From Acinetobacter lwoffii (GTDB taxonomy: Bacteria; Pseudomonadota; Gammaproteobacteria; Pseudomonadales; Moraxellaceae), in the NCBI RefSeq assembly GCF_024129735.1, contig NZ_JAMXXK010000014.1, positions 1 to 63,571 of the forward strand: a DNA stretch of 63,571 nt, read 5' to 3'. Positions 55,423-63,571 of the stretch are shown piece by piece. The position numbers and the translations under genes are program-made. How positions within the stretch are numbered: the stretch's first letter is position 1; each line of letters starts with the position of its first letter. The notes below the pieces were generated by a model that was not told the DNA's origin, searched no databases, and saw nothing but the letters and a program-made list of their open reading frames with translations.

Positions 55423-55974
55423 TTACAGCACAATATTCAGATAAGGTGCGGTCAGGACAATGGCAATTGCCATCATGCCACCCAGAATTGCGCCAACTGC
55501 CACATCACTTGGATAATGTAATCCCAACACCATTCGGGACACTGCGACCAGAATCGTAAAAGGCAACATCAGCATGAGTAATAAAGGTGCGACATAACCT
55601 AAAACGGTGGTTGCCATGACGGCATGCAAGGTATGTCCCGAAGGAAAACTGAAATGATCCAGTGGATGCTCACCCAAACGGATCACCTGATGCACCTGAT
55701 AAGGACGTGGCCGTACGGTTTTGATTTTAAGCACCTTGTAAATAATGGTACCAATAGTGCTTCCCAAAATCAGATAAACAATCTGCACGGTATAGATCAA
55801 GCCTTGCATGATCCAAACCAATATCAGCATGAAATACCAAAATGCACCATTTCCTAAGCGGCTAATCATTTTAAAAAAAGTGGCAATACGGACTGAATGC
55901 GAAAAATGATTCAGATAAACACAGCCTTTCAAATCGATTTCTAAAAATTTAATCTTTACATTCTGGAGTTTCAC
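55423..55974 (-). CDS. PAP2-family membrane phosphatase
   Basis: 183 residues, GTG start with AAGGAG upstream. About five transmembrane helices. The phosphatase motifs are all present: K-x6-RP as KTVRPRP, PSGH in FPSGHTLHA, and SR-x5-H-x3-D as SRMVLGLHYPSDV. It would remove phosphate from a lipid phosphate (undecaprenyl diphosphate or phosphatidate). It starts 20 bases after the glycosyltransferase gene at 55995, and the two probably work on the same glycolipid. Confidence 0.9.
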   Translation of the reverse strand: MKLQNVKIKFLEIDLKGCVYLNHFSHSVRIATFFKMISRLGNGAFWYFMLILVWIMQGLIYTVQIVYLILGSTIGTIIYKVLKIKTVRPRPYQVHQVIRLGEHPLDHFSFPSGHTLHAVMATTVLGYVAPLLLMLMLPFTILVAVSRMVLGLHYPSDVAVGAILGGMMAIAIVLTAPYLNIVL

Positions 55975-55994
55975 ACTGGTGCTCCTTTCTTGTT

Positions 55995-57275
55995 TTATAT
56001 CCTGTATTCCTGTTGCTGTACCAGTGAATACAGTGCCTGTTCAAATTGCCGGACCGGATATTGCCAGCCTACTTTTTCGGCTTTTTTACGTGCTTGCGCA
56101 CCCATCTGCTGCAATTTTTGCTGATCAGGAAATCCGAGCATCTGCTGGATCAACCCCTGCTGATGTCCAAGTCTACTCAACCATCCCGTTTCACCATGCT
56201 GCACATGCAAGTTTGCACAAGCATAATCATAAGCAATCACTGGCAAGCCACTGGCCATCGCTTCCAATACCACATTTCCAAAGGTTTCAACCTGACTGGC
56301 AAAACAGAAGACATCTGCACTGGCATACGCCGCTGACAGTTTTTCTCCTGTCAAGCTACCGGTAAAAACAATACTGCCATCCTGATTCAGTTGTTGCAGT
56401 CGAGTGCGATCCGGCCCATCTCCAACCACCACCAAACGTATATCTTGCTGACGAACTTGGCGCAGCACAAAATAGGTTTTGATCAGCACGTCAATTTCCT
56501 TTTCAGGGGAAAGCCGTCCGACATACAACATCACCCGGGTCTCGTTTGAAACTCCCCAAGCATAGCGCAAATCTGGTGATCGCCACTTTGGTGAAAATGT
56601 ATCTGGATCGACGCCTCTGCCCACAACTGCCAAGGGACAAGTCACACCAAACTGATTTAAGGCTTGAGCCGTGCCTCGACTCGGAACACAGGTCAAATCA
56701 GTATTATTATGAAACCACTTTAAATAGCCTTGAATTGGCTTCAGTAAAAAAGCCAAATCAAAAAATCGACTAAATTCCTGAAATGACGAGTGAAAACCGC
56801 TAGAAACCGGAATTTTATGGAATTTTGCAAGCTGTTGAGCTACCAGACCCAAAGGACCTTCGGTCACGACATGGATAATATCGGGTGTAAAAGTTTCAAC
56901 AGCTTGATGGATTTTTAAAAATTGCGGCCTACCAAACTGCAAATTACTATATTTAGGAATGCAATGCGCTTTAACTAGACATTCGCTATGCGGCTTAAAA
57001 TCGTTATAGGCTTGTCGTTGTTCCGGACGAATTAATAAAATCTTATGCCCCTGTTTTTGTAATCCTTTACACAGTTGCAATAAAGCATGGGCAACCCCAT
57101 TGATTTCAGGAGACCAGGTTTCAGTCACAATGGCTATTTTGAGACGAGGACGAGTCAACTCTTCCAAAGGCAGGGTCATTTTTGTTTTTTGCTGTCGCAA
57201 CTGTTTTAAGTCAAAGCTAATATTTTGAAGTGCAGACATTTTTTTCGATAACGCTGAGGTGCAGGGCTGTTCCAT
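55995..57275 (-). CDS. Family 4 glycosyltransferase
   Basis: 426 residues, GT-B fold. RLKIAIVTETWSPEINGVAHAL opens the acceptor domain; the donor domain has MLYVGRLSPEKEIDVLIK, VVVGDGPDRTRL, and ETFGNVVLEAMASGLPVIAYD with the E-x7-E nucleotide-sugar motif. It resembles the MgtA-type alpha-mannosyltransferases that act on lipid acceptors. Coupled to the PAP2 gene downstream. The first 30 residues before the Rossmann start are extra; the start at 57275 has AGG upstream. Confidence 0.9.
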   Translation of the reverse strand: MEQPCTSALSKKMSALQNISFDLKQLRQQKTKMTLPLEELTRPRLKIAIVTETWSPEINGVAHALLQLCKGLQKQGHKILLIRPEQRQAYNDFKPHSECLVKAHCIPKYSNLQFGRPQFLKIHQAVETFTPDIIHVVTEGPLGLVAQQLAKFHKIPVSSGFHSSFQEFSRFFDLAFLLKPIQGYLKWFHNNTDLTCVPSRGTAQALNQFGVTCPLAVVGRGVDPDTFSPKWRSPDLRYAWGVSNETRVMLYVGRLSPEKEIDVLIKTYFVLRQVRQQDIRLVVVGDGPDRTRLQQLNQDGSIVFTGSLTGEKLSAAYASADVFCFASQVETFGNVVLEAMASGLPVIAYDYACANLHVQHGETGWLSRLGHQQGLIQQMLGFPDQQKLQQMGAQARKKAEKVGWQYPVRQFEQALYSLVQQQEYRI

Positions 57276-57543
57276 ATCACACCTATGTGATTATATTTTA
57301 AGCTAAAGTCTAATGCTTATTTATTGCATTTTAATGATATTACCCCCTTCTCTCATTTTATTCGGAAGTTGATGTACTTATAGAGATATCTAATTAACTT
57401 GACTAACAATTAAGAGTAAATTAACTCACCTATTCATAACCATAGCTCATGCCTAAAAAATCCAGTCAGAAAGCTTCAAAATCTGGTTAAAGGACTTAAA
57501 TAGACCAAAATCCAATTCTCTTTTAAGAGCCAACTAAAAGAAT
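57276..57543. other. Gene-free interval after the pilus operon
   Basis: No gene is seen. It should hold the glycosyltransferase promoter and the 3' end of the pilus operon. A palindrome CTCTTTTAAGAG lies at about 57519-57530, close to the last pilus gene, but no clear T run marks a terminator. Confidence 0.4.
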
Positions 57544-57960
57544 TCAGTAGATAAGATCCACATATAAACTGTCTTTATAAACTCCAGCTGGGGTCAAAGC
57601 AGAAGGTTGTTCAGCTAGTTGTACCAATACAATAAATTTACTTAGGCTAGTTGCCGGTTGGGATATCGGCATATTCCAACGGGATGAGGTCGCCCCAGAA
57701 ATATACATTTGTGTTCTTATTTTATGATTGTGCTCATTAACCAAATAACTACTGCCATTAGTGCTGGTTAAGTTTCTAGAATTAAATTGAATAGCATAAC
57801 TACTATCACACCTTACGATAAAAGAAGTCGCAGCTTGGCTCAGATAAGAGGAGTTCAATTTGAGTTCTGATGCTGTCGATCGATCAATCTGACAACGTTG
57901 GGCATGACTTAGACTGGTTAATAATAGAGAGAACACAAGTACAGTAAATTTAAGTTTCAT
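57544..57960 (-). CDS. Spore-coat-U-like pilus subunit, last gene of the operon
   Basis: 138 residues. Signal peptide to LSHA, then a single Ig-like subunit domain: CQIDRSTASELKLNSSYLSQAATSFIVRCDSSYAIQF (paired Cys), ending GVYKDSLYVDLIY, the beta-strand pattern of the SCPU pilin fold. It starts 13 bases after the usher stop. In archaic (sigma-type) chaperone-usher operons the last gene often encodes a two-domain tip adhesin of about 330 residues; this one has only one domain, so it may be a minimal tip or minor subunit. Confidence 0.8.
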   Translation of the reverse strand: MKLKFTVLVFSLLLTSLSHAQRCQIDRSTASELKLNSSYLSQAATSFIVRCDSSYAIQFNSRNLTSTNGSSYLVNEHNHKIRTQMYISGATSSRWNMPISQPATSLSKFIVLVQLAEQPSALTPAGVYKDSLYVDLIY

Positions 57961-57973
57961 TATTTTTCATCCT

Positions 57974-60307
57974 TTATTTACAGATAAGCGTAGATAGTCC
58001 GCTTTCTTCTTTTTGATTTTCTGTAACCGTCAATTGTGCAAAGCAAGTTTTAGATTCGGTGCTGATGATTTTAATATTGTAAGTATTTGGAATAAGCCCA
58101 TATAGAGTGACCGTACCGTTCGATGAGATAGGATAAACCTCCCCACCATCATTATCGATATATAACTCTGAACCAGCTGTGAATTTATGATTATTACTAT
58201 CTACAGGCAAAATCGTGACCTGTTTTGTATTATATATAGGGAAATTAATAATATACCCCCGCTGATCTAAAGCAGTAAGCCTCTTGGTTGCATAAGGAAT
58301 CTTATCTTCGACTGGTAATTGATTCTGATCAAAACCAATATCATAATTTACATAAGGAATAATATCATGAACAAAGGTATAGCCTTTCTTATTCGTTTTA
58401 TCTACTACAGATAAAGACCTTAAAACATCGACATCCTGATAATCTCCCACACTAACAACAGAAAATGCATTATCAACCAACTTGGTAAAATTGAATTTAT
58501 TATTAAGAAAAACAACCGCACCACGATAGTTTAATTGTGATTCAGACTCATTATCTCCCTCTATATGATAAAAACCTAAATCCCCAACATCTGTTTTCAA
58601 TCGCCCATTGAAATTATATAGTGTTTCATCTTCGAGTCTATTTACACCTGTTTCATAGTCAAATCCAACCTGATTAGGATTACTTTTTACAAATTGCAAT
58701 TTAGTTCTTTCATCTGTTGAATGACTAAAATAAACTGCTTTATCATCATCAAAACTATAGCTAAGTGATAAGACAACTCCAGAATCCCGATCATTACCAA
58801 ATGAGCTAAAATAACTCAAACCTAGGCTTCCCTTCCTACCTAGCCGACGATTAAACCCTAAATTTAAAGTTTTACGATCATTTTGAAAAAATGAAGGAAT
58901 CTCATCTTCCACGCGTATTTCTTGCTGATGAAAACTCTGGGCAGCATAATTCAAATAAATATTATGCAAGAGAGGAATATTGCTCATTCCCCCATAAATT
59001 AAATATTCATACTTAGGATAACTATAAAAATTATCCAGGTCATCACCTAAATATTTAAAATCTCTTTCTGTATATTTCGCACTTGCACCAAGTGAAACTC
59101 TTCCGAAATCCTTTGCAGCAGATAATCCATATGAATAATTAAAATTATTAAGTTCATCGTGTGAAGCTTGAACTACACTATCCAAAACCAAATAATGACT
59201 AATAGCTTGAGTCCATAGAAAGCCTAAATTTTGCAAGTCTTCGCTATAAGAAAAATTAGAACCAAGTGTTGTCCAATTAGATACCCCATAACGATAATAA
59301 AGGTTAGAGAAAAAATTACGATAGTCATTACTTTCTATATTATAGTTATAACGCAACTTTCCTAATGAAACATTATATTCACTAAGATCAGATCTTAATA
59401 GCCGATTCGTCACCAGAATAGGAAAACTTTGTACACTCCTATTCCCTAACACATCTTCAACAATAATTTGTGCATTTCCTGCCTGTTGAATTTGTGCACC
59501 AGTTTGAAGATTGAAATCACCAGGACTGACTCTTTGGCTATATATACTTACCCCATTAATATACAAATCAACTGTAGAAGGAACACGCGCACTTCCCTGT
59601 AAGATTGGAGTATTCCAATAAATAAAATTTGGTCGCTCAGTAAAATTAGTTCCCCAGTTTAAACCGGCAAAACGTAAAGAATTAATTAATGGATTATATA
59701 CTGTAGTTGTATCTCCTAAAGTAAGCTGAGTCATACTTTTAGGAAATTCAAACTCAATACTAGTACTGAGTCGAGTAAAATACTCATTCAAAGGATGATT
59801 ATAATATGCTATTGAGTTCTTAAAAATCCAATAGTCTTTAAAGACACCCAGATCTGTCAGGCCGTTATATAAAGAATTCGTTTCTCTGTCTATTTTTGAA
59901 TTTAAATAGGTAAAATCATAATTTACGAAACCTCCAAAACTGGCTCTCTCTGGCATAGTCTGCAACTGGGAGATCTGTGTACTTGATTTAAACAGTTGGG
60001 TAGGTATGGTGAGATTAATTGTTTGCTTAGAGGCATCGAAATTAGATTGAATATTCCGGTCCGAAATAAGACAAAACTCATCCCGAGAAGCCATTTTTGA
60101 TAATTTAGATATATCAATATCTCGTTCCGACAATATATTGCACTCTATGTAAAAATTATCATCACTTTTTATTAAAATAATATCTATATTATGATCAAGC
60201 TCATTTATCCAAAGATTAGCAAAAAATTCATCAGGATTCTGGTTAGCATTAGCATTACATAAGAATAAAATATTAACTAGAATAATTATTTTTCTATTTA
60301 ACTGCAT
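57974..60307 (-). CDS. Chaperone-usher pilus outer-membrane usher
   Basis: 777 residues. Signal peptide to about 21 (FLCNANA), N-terminal substrate domain, the usher signature RVSPGDFNLQTG at 259-270 within a 24-strand-type barrel, a plug segment, and C-terminal domains. The length is at the short end for archaic ushers. It is the pore and assembly platform for the pilus. Preceded by AAGGAT. It is AT-rich like the whole operon, which contrasts with the neighbouring housekeeping genes. Confidence 0.9.
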   Translation of the reverse strand: MQLNRKIIILVNILFLCNANANQNPDEFFANLWINELDHNIDIILIKSDDNFYIECNILSERDIDISKLSKMASRDEFCLISDRNIQSNFDASKQTINLTIPTQLFKSSTQISQLQTMPERASFGGFVNYDFTYLNSKIDRETNSLYNGLTDLGVFKDYWIFKNSIAYYNHPLNEYFTRLSTSIEFEFPKSMTQLTLGDTTTVYNPLINSLRFAGLNWGTNFTERPNFIYWNTPILQGSARVPSTVDLYINGVSIYSQRVSPGDFNLQTGAQIQQAGNAQIIVEDVLGNRSVQSFPILVTNRLLRSDLSEYNVSLGKLRYNYNIESNDYRNFFSNLYYRYGVSNWTTLGSNFSYSEDLQNLGFLWTQAISHYLVLDSVVQASHDELNNFNYSYGLSAAKDFGRVSLGASAKYTERDFKYLGDDLDNFYSYPKYEYLIYGGMSNIPLLHNIYLNYAAQSFHQQEIRVEDEIPSFFQNDRKTLNLGFNRRLGRKGSLGLSYFSSFGNDRDSGVVLSLSYSFDDDKAVYFSHSTDERTKLQFVKSNPNQVGFDYETGVNRLEDETLYNFNGRLKTDVGDLGFYHIEGDNESESQLNYRGAVVFLNNKFNFTKLVDNAFSVVSVGDYQDVDVLRSLSVVDKTNKKGYTFVHDIIPYVNYDIGFDQNQLPVEDKIPYATKRLTALDQRGYIINFPIYNTKQVTILPVDSNNHKFTAGSELYIDNDGGEVYPISSNGTVTLYGLIPNTYNIKIISTESKTCFAQLTVTENQKEESGLSTLICK

Positions 60308-60329
60308 AATATAATCCTTAATTATAATT

Positions 60330-61034
60330 TTAATCCATAAGCTTTAACTCTATTTCCTCATGCGACTTATCTGTCATTACTTTAACAAAATAATTACGAG
60401 GATTATTTATTTTAACCCCTTCCAACTCATAAAAAATACTCTTATCTTTAAGTACATATTTCATATTATTACTAGTAAAAACTTCTTTCTTATTAGAATC
60501 TAAAATTTGTAACTTTGAAATTTGAATATGAGATTCTGCTTTATTTTTAACTACAAGCTTATCATTCTCAATATTAAAATTTAATTTTAAGTTATCTTGC
60601 TTTCCAATAAATAATGGCAGGTTAAAATTCATCAAGAAAGTAATAGATGATTCTTTTACAGGTTGAGGTAATTCCTCAATTACAATGCGCCAGGCACCCT
60701 CTTCCCGACCATCCAATACAGATACTATTGGACGATTAAAACCAACACGTATAACTTGTTTCCCATTAGGTTTTAAAATAAAATTTCTTGGATTAATTAT
60801 AAGAGTATCATCCTTCTCCAACACATCTTCACCTTTATCATTTTGATCCCATTTAAATGCTTTCACCTCAAATATCTTTTTTTCTACTTCATTTATAGAC
60901 TCTAAAGTAAGTGTTGTTGTTTTTTGTTTTTTATCATTAAATATATACATTTGTACTGGATCAATTGCAACATCAGCCTTCCCGCCAGAAAAATAAAAAA
61001 AAGATAAAAAAAATAATATAGTTGTTTTTCTCAT
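60330..61034 (-). CDS. PapD-like periplasmic pilus chaperone
   Basis: 234 residues from MRKTTILFFLSFFYFSGG (ATG at 61034, with GGAAA in front, better than the ATG five codons upstream). Signal peptide to about 20. Two Ig-like domains: the first has the donor-strand region KTTTLTLESINEVEKKIFEVKAFKW and PRNFILKPNGKQVIRVGF (conserved Arg/Lys anchor), the second is the shorter C-terminal domain. It caps pilus subunits by donor-strand complementation and hands them to the usher. Confidence 0.88.
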   Translation of the reverse strand: MRKTTILFFLSFFYFSGGKADVAIDPVQMYIFNDKKQKTTTLTLESINEVEKKIFEVKAFKWDQNDKGEDVLEKDDTLIINPRNFILKPNGKQVIRVGFNRPIVSVLDGREEGAWRIVIEELPQPVKESSITFLMNFNLPLFIGKQDNLKLNFNIENDKLVVKNKAESHIQISKLQILDSNKKEVFTSNNMKYVLKDKSIFYELEGVKINNPRNYFVKVMTDKSHEEIELKLMD

Positions 61035-61066
61035 ATTATAATTTTCCATTTAAAAGTATAATGAGG

Positions 61067-61100
61067 CAACCTAACCCGACATAAATATCAGGTTAGGTTG
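61067..61100 (-). other. Intercistronic hairpin after the major pilin gene
   Basis: CAACCTAACC (61067-61076) and GGTTAGGTTG (61091-61100) form a perfect 10-base stem with a 14-base loop between the pilin stop and the chaperone gene. No T run follows, so it is more likely an mRNA-stabilising or attenuating structure than a full terminator. Confidence 0.7.
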
Positions 61101-61110
61101 ATTAAATAAA

Positions 61111-61653
61111 TTAGTAGTAAGCTTTAATTAGATAGCGATCGGTATAATTACCTGCTAACTGTGTAGCATCAACTGCAGTATTGGTAACTGCAAGTGTATA
61201 ATTATCAACTGCTTGACCAGCATGATTTGAATTACCAAATGGAACAGCACCTGCAGCACCTTGTTTAGTCGTCACAATTGTTGTAGCAATTGTTTCAGAT
61301 GCATCTGTTTCATGTCTAACAAACGTAGTATTATTAGCACCGGCATTTGCAGTTTGTAAATTCAGAACATAAGGGGTATTTGTTGTAATTGAATAATTTG
61401 TAGTTTGGGTTCCACCAGCAGCAGATAATACTATTGCATTTCCACCAGTTAAAACACATTTCTTATTAATTTTAAGTGAAATTGGAATTTCTTTTTCACA
61501 GCCTAAAGTATTACATTTACTCCAGTCAATGGGTGGTTTAGGAGGATGATAACCACCTCGAGCTGCTTCATCTTCTGCAAAAGATGCCGTAGAACAAGCA
61601 CCAAGAACTAATGCCGCTAATGCCGCTAATGCCGATTGTGTAATTTTGTTCAT
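61111..61653 (-). CDS. Major pilus subunit (SCPU-like) of the chaperone-usher operon
   Basis: 180 residues from MNKITQSALAALAALVLGAC (ATG at 61653, GGAG upstream). The domain has paired Cys (KKCVLTGG...) and alternating beta strands, ending in GNYTDRYLIKAYY, as in SCPU/Csu-type pilins. It lies first in the operon, which fits the major subunit. The signal is unusual: it could be cut by signal peptidase I after SFA or by signal peptidase II at LGAC. A Pro/His/Lys segment (GGYHPPKPPIDWSKCNTLGCEK) after the signal is an extra N-terminal piece with its own Cys pair. Confidence 0.82.
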   Translation of the reverse strand: MNKITQSALAALAALVLGACSTASFAEDEAARGGYHPPKPPIDWSKCNTLGCEKEIPISLKINKKCVLTGGNAIVLSAAGGTQTTNYSITTNTPYVLNLQTANAGANNTTFVRHETDASETIATTIVTTKQGAAGAVPFGNSNHAGQAVDNYTLAVTNTAVDATQLAGNYTDRYLIKAYY

Positions 61654-62280
61654 GATTTTCTCCATTTCTTTTTAATAAAAGAATATGTATATGTAGTTAT
61701 TTTAACGATTACGCTGTAACTCTTATTATTATGAGTAAAGTTAAGTAACCGTTAACTTATCTTATTATCTTTGAGCTAAAAATATGCAAAAGTTTATTAT
61801 TCACAATACTATTCTCTATTTTTGGTTTTTTATTTGTTTTAAAAAATTTAATCCTATACTTATAAAAGGTTAAGACAAAAAATAAATTGATACAATTTAA
61901 AAATGTTTCTAACTATGTCAAATAAAAAGAATAAAATAATCTTTAAATTTTATAAAAAACAATTAAACCACTAATTTTATTATTTTTTTATAATTTACCT
62001 TAATTTACAAAAAAATAAAACAAAGTTACGAACTTTACAAATAGTTGTAAATTATGCAACTTTATTTAAGAAATGTGTGATTTTGTCGAAACTTTTGCTT
62101 TCTTTTTCATACATCAAGACTTTTCTTAGCTATGAAAAACTTTCTAAAAAGCAATAATTAATATAAATTAACTAAAAAAACAATATGTTAATATACAATA
62201 ATCTTCTTTCATAAATAAAAATTGAACACTATTTTGCTTAATATTCGTCCTCTAATTTTCTTGGCATTCGTGCCTAATTT
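61654..62280. other. AT-rich gene-free region with short inverted repeats
   Basis: About 627 bases of very AT-rich DNA with no gene. It should hold the pilus promoter on the minus strand. Small inverted repeats: AAGTTAA/TTAACTT (61738-61758), AAAGTT/AACTTT (62022-62036) and AGTTG/CAACT (62043-62061). A GGCA-TTCG-TGCC hairpin lies at about 62262-62273, just before the transposase remnant. Such DNA is typical of xenogeneic-silenced islands. Confidence 0.6.
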
Positions 62281-62589
62281 ATGAATGAAACACATCGATT
62301 CAAAAAGTTTTCAGAAACACAGTTTAAGCGATATACAGGCATATCATGGTCAACTTTTTATTTAATGGTTGATCAATTGAAGAAACATGTTTTAACTCAA
62401 GGCAGACCGCCCAAGTTAAGTATTAAGGATCAGATTCTGCTCTGTCTAAGCTATTGGCGAGAATACCGAACCTTATTTCACGTTACTACGAGTTACGGAG
62501 TTTCAGAGCCAACAGCCTCAAGAATTGTAGGTCATGTCGAAGATTGGCTGATCAAGGCTGAACTAATACAATTTATAAAAGAACTCTAA
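62281..62589 (+). pseudogene. Truncated IS5-family transposase (first-frame part)
   Basis: 102 residues. The N-terminal helix-turn-helix part of a two-frame IS5-type transposase: RYTGISWSTFYLMVDQLKKH, LSIKDQILLCLSYWREYRTLFHVTTSYGVSEPTASRIVGHVEDWL. The catalytic DDE part (second frame) is missing; after about residue 93 the sequence no longer looks like the family (AELIQFIKEL). A remnant cut by a later rearrangement, abutting the DUF2971 pseudogene on the opposite strand. Confidence 0.75.
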
Positions 62590-62619
62590 TATATGAACCG
62601 CTACCACAATTGCAGCTAT

Positions 62620-63469
62620 TTAATCTAAATCAACTGAATTAATAATTTTTCTTTTTAAAGACCATGTTTCTGTATCAACTAAAACAGTGAATAATTCAAT
62701 ATTATTATTCCGACTAAATTCTTTTAACTGTAAAATTTTAGGAACTTTATAACCATCGATTAAATTATCATACTTCCTTCTTTGATCACGATAACTATTT
62801 TCCCCAAGATATATCTCAACAAATGCATCTGATGGGATGCTTTTTAAGAATATACTTCTTGAACCAATATATTTTCTTTCCCACTGCTCTCCATCCAACT
62901 CAAATCTCTTATCTTCCTTTGAATGATAAGAATGGTATTCCTCACTCCCCAAACATTTCACTACCCTAACCTCCTCTTCATACGCCCAACATAATTGCTT
63001 ATAAAGAACAGCATGTTTTAGTAATCTCTCATGAGATTTCCACCATATATGATGCTTACTTCCAATTTGCATTAATTGCACGGCATCTATTGAATTAATA
63101 TGTTGTGGCACTGTATTCACATAAATTATCTCTCCTCTCTGAGCAGGTATCGTATAATTTTCAAAACTTTCTAAACCTGCCTTCTCTGTATCAATCCCGA
63201 TCACCATTCCTTTATGACTATCTGCATAATGAGACCACATTAAAGGATTTAAGTAAGGGGGCTCGAGTTAAAGACAATACTGCATATTTATTGATAAACC
63301 GACTTCTTACAGCTTGCGTTTCTACACCAACATTTACCGTTTCCCCCATTAAAGCTAAAGCCGTCACCTCAAATGGATCATTAAAATCGCGCGTCAAAGA
63401 AAAGCCTAAAGCACTTGTTTCTAATATTTTTAAACCAGCATCAAAGCCAACATATTTATATAAAATCAT
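62620..63469 (-). pseudogene. DUF2971 family protein, broken by a frameshift
   Basis: Start MILYKYVGFDAGLKILET (ATG at 63469, GGA upstream); the first part continues to LSLTRAPLL near 63240, then the frame changes and MWSHYADSHKGMVIGIDTEKAG... continues to 62620. The two pieces fit end to end as one DUF2971 protein (FNDPFE near the start and W-S-H-Y-A-D in the middle are its marks). One extra A in the AAA run at about 63250, or a C-run error at about 63258, restores the frame. DUF2971 proteins are often found near phage-defence genes, but their role is not established. Confidence 0.75.
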
Positions 63470-63480
63470 TATTCTTATCC

Positions 63481-63571
63481 ACGCGGATTCAAATCCCAAG
63501 TGCGACACATTTGTAGTTAGTTGAAAAAGTTAGGTGTATTAGAATCATTAGACTTTTTCAACTCGCAATTG
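63481..63571. repeat. Terminal inverted repeat, right copy
   Basis: Exact reverse complement of 1-91. It covers the region just upstream of the DUF2971 start and includes the alternative in-frame codons SHLGFESAWIR, which are therefore not part of the protein. Confidence 0.97.

Noticed and set aside
1..63571. CRISPR array or cas genes
   Set aside because: No regularly spaced direct repeats were found; the only Cas12-like protein is the transposon TnpB.

Overview
The window reads as chromosomal DNA of an Acinetobacter species (Moraxellaceae). The signs are a baeS-baeR pair with a divergent lipoprotein, the aspS...ilvE interval holding a lipooligosaccharide outer-core (OC) locus, the run pcnB-folK-panB-panC-rapZ-npr-darP, the run rlmN-pilF-rodZ-ispG-hisS-yfgM-bamB, moderately low GC, and compact TTTT-tailed terminators. 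The genus is inferred from gene content and order; the species is not assigned.

Layout. 1-91: terminal repeat, present in inverted form at 63481-63571. 117-5841: unknown outer-membrane barrel and lipoprotein, BaeSR, and a divergent His/Met-rich LTxxQ-type lipoprotein. 6143-9895: two paralogous long acyl-CoA dehydrogenases. 9957-16784: small conserved genes, PsiE, an RcnB-like secreted protein, a phospholipase D-family protein, and ZnuD under a near-perfect Zur box. 16947-19955: aspS, a small membrane protein and an LpxL-like acyltransferase. 19912-30015: OC locus on the minus strand, with four likely glycosyltransferases, rmlBDAC for dTDP-L-rhamnose, and a wecE/MaoC/hexapeptide-transferase trio that probably makes an N-acylated amino-deoxy sugar. 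30144-33845: ilvE-glnE. 33881 to about 35360: a stand-alone tnpB element inserted just upstream of glnE. 35418-36686: orphan sensor kinase. 37400-57275: housekeeping genes, almost all on the minus strand (RNA processing, pantothenate and folate synthesis, competence, nucleotide pool, GTPase, outer-membrane assembly, isoprenoid, tRNA charging, type IV pilus, rRNA methylation). 57544-61653: a four-gene chaperone-usher pilus operon in AT-rich DNA. 61654-62280: AT-rich DNA without genes. 62281-63469: a truncated IS5-type transposase gene and a frameshifted DUF2971 gene.

How the parts work together. In the OC locus rmlA and rmlB make dTDP-4-keto-6-deoxyglucose; rmlC and rmlD turn it into dTDP-rhamnose; WecE would aminate the same intermediate to dTDP-Fuc4N; the hexapeptide transferase would acylate it, perhaps with an acyl group supplied through the MaoC-like hydratase. 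No flippase, polymerase or ligase gene is present, as expected for core rather than capsule. The LpxL-like enzyme beside it also modifies the lipid A-core molecule. The BaeSR, ZnuD, BamB, RodZ and pilus genes make envelope and metal physiology a recurring theme. The most mobile or foreign-looking parts are the right end, the tnpB element and the OC locus.
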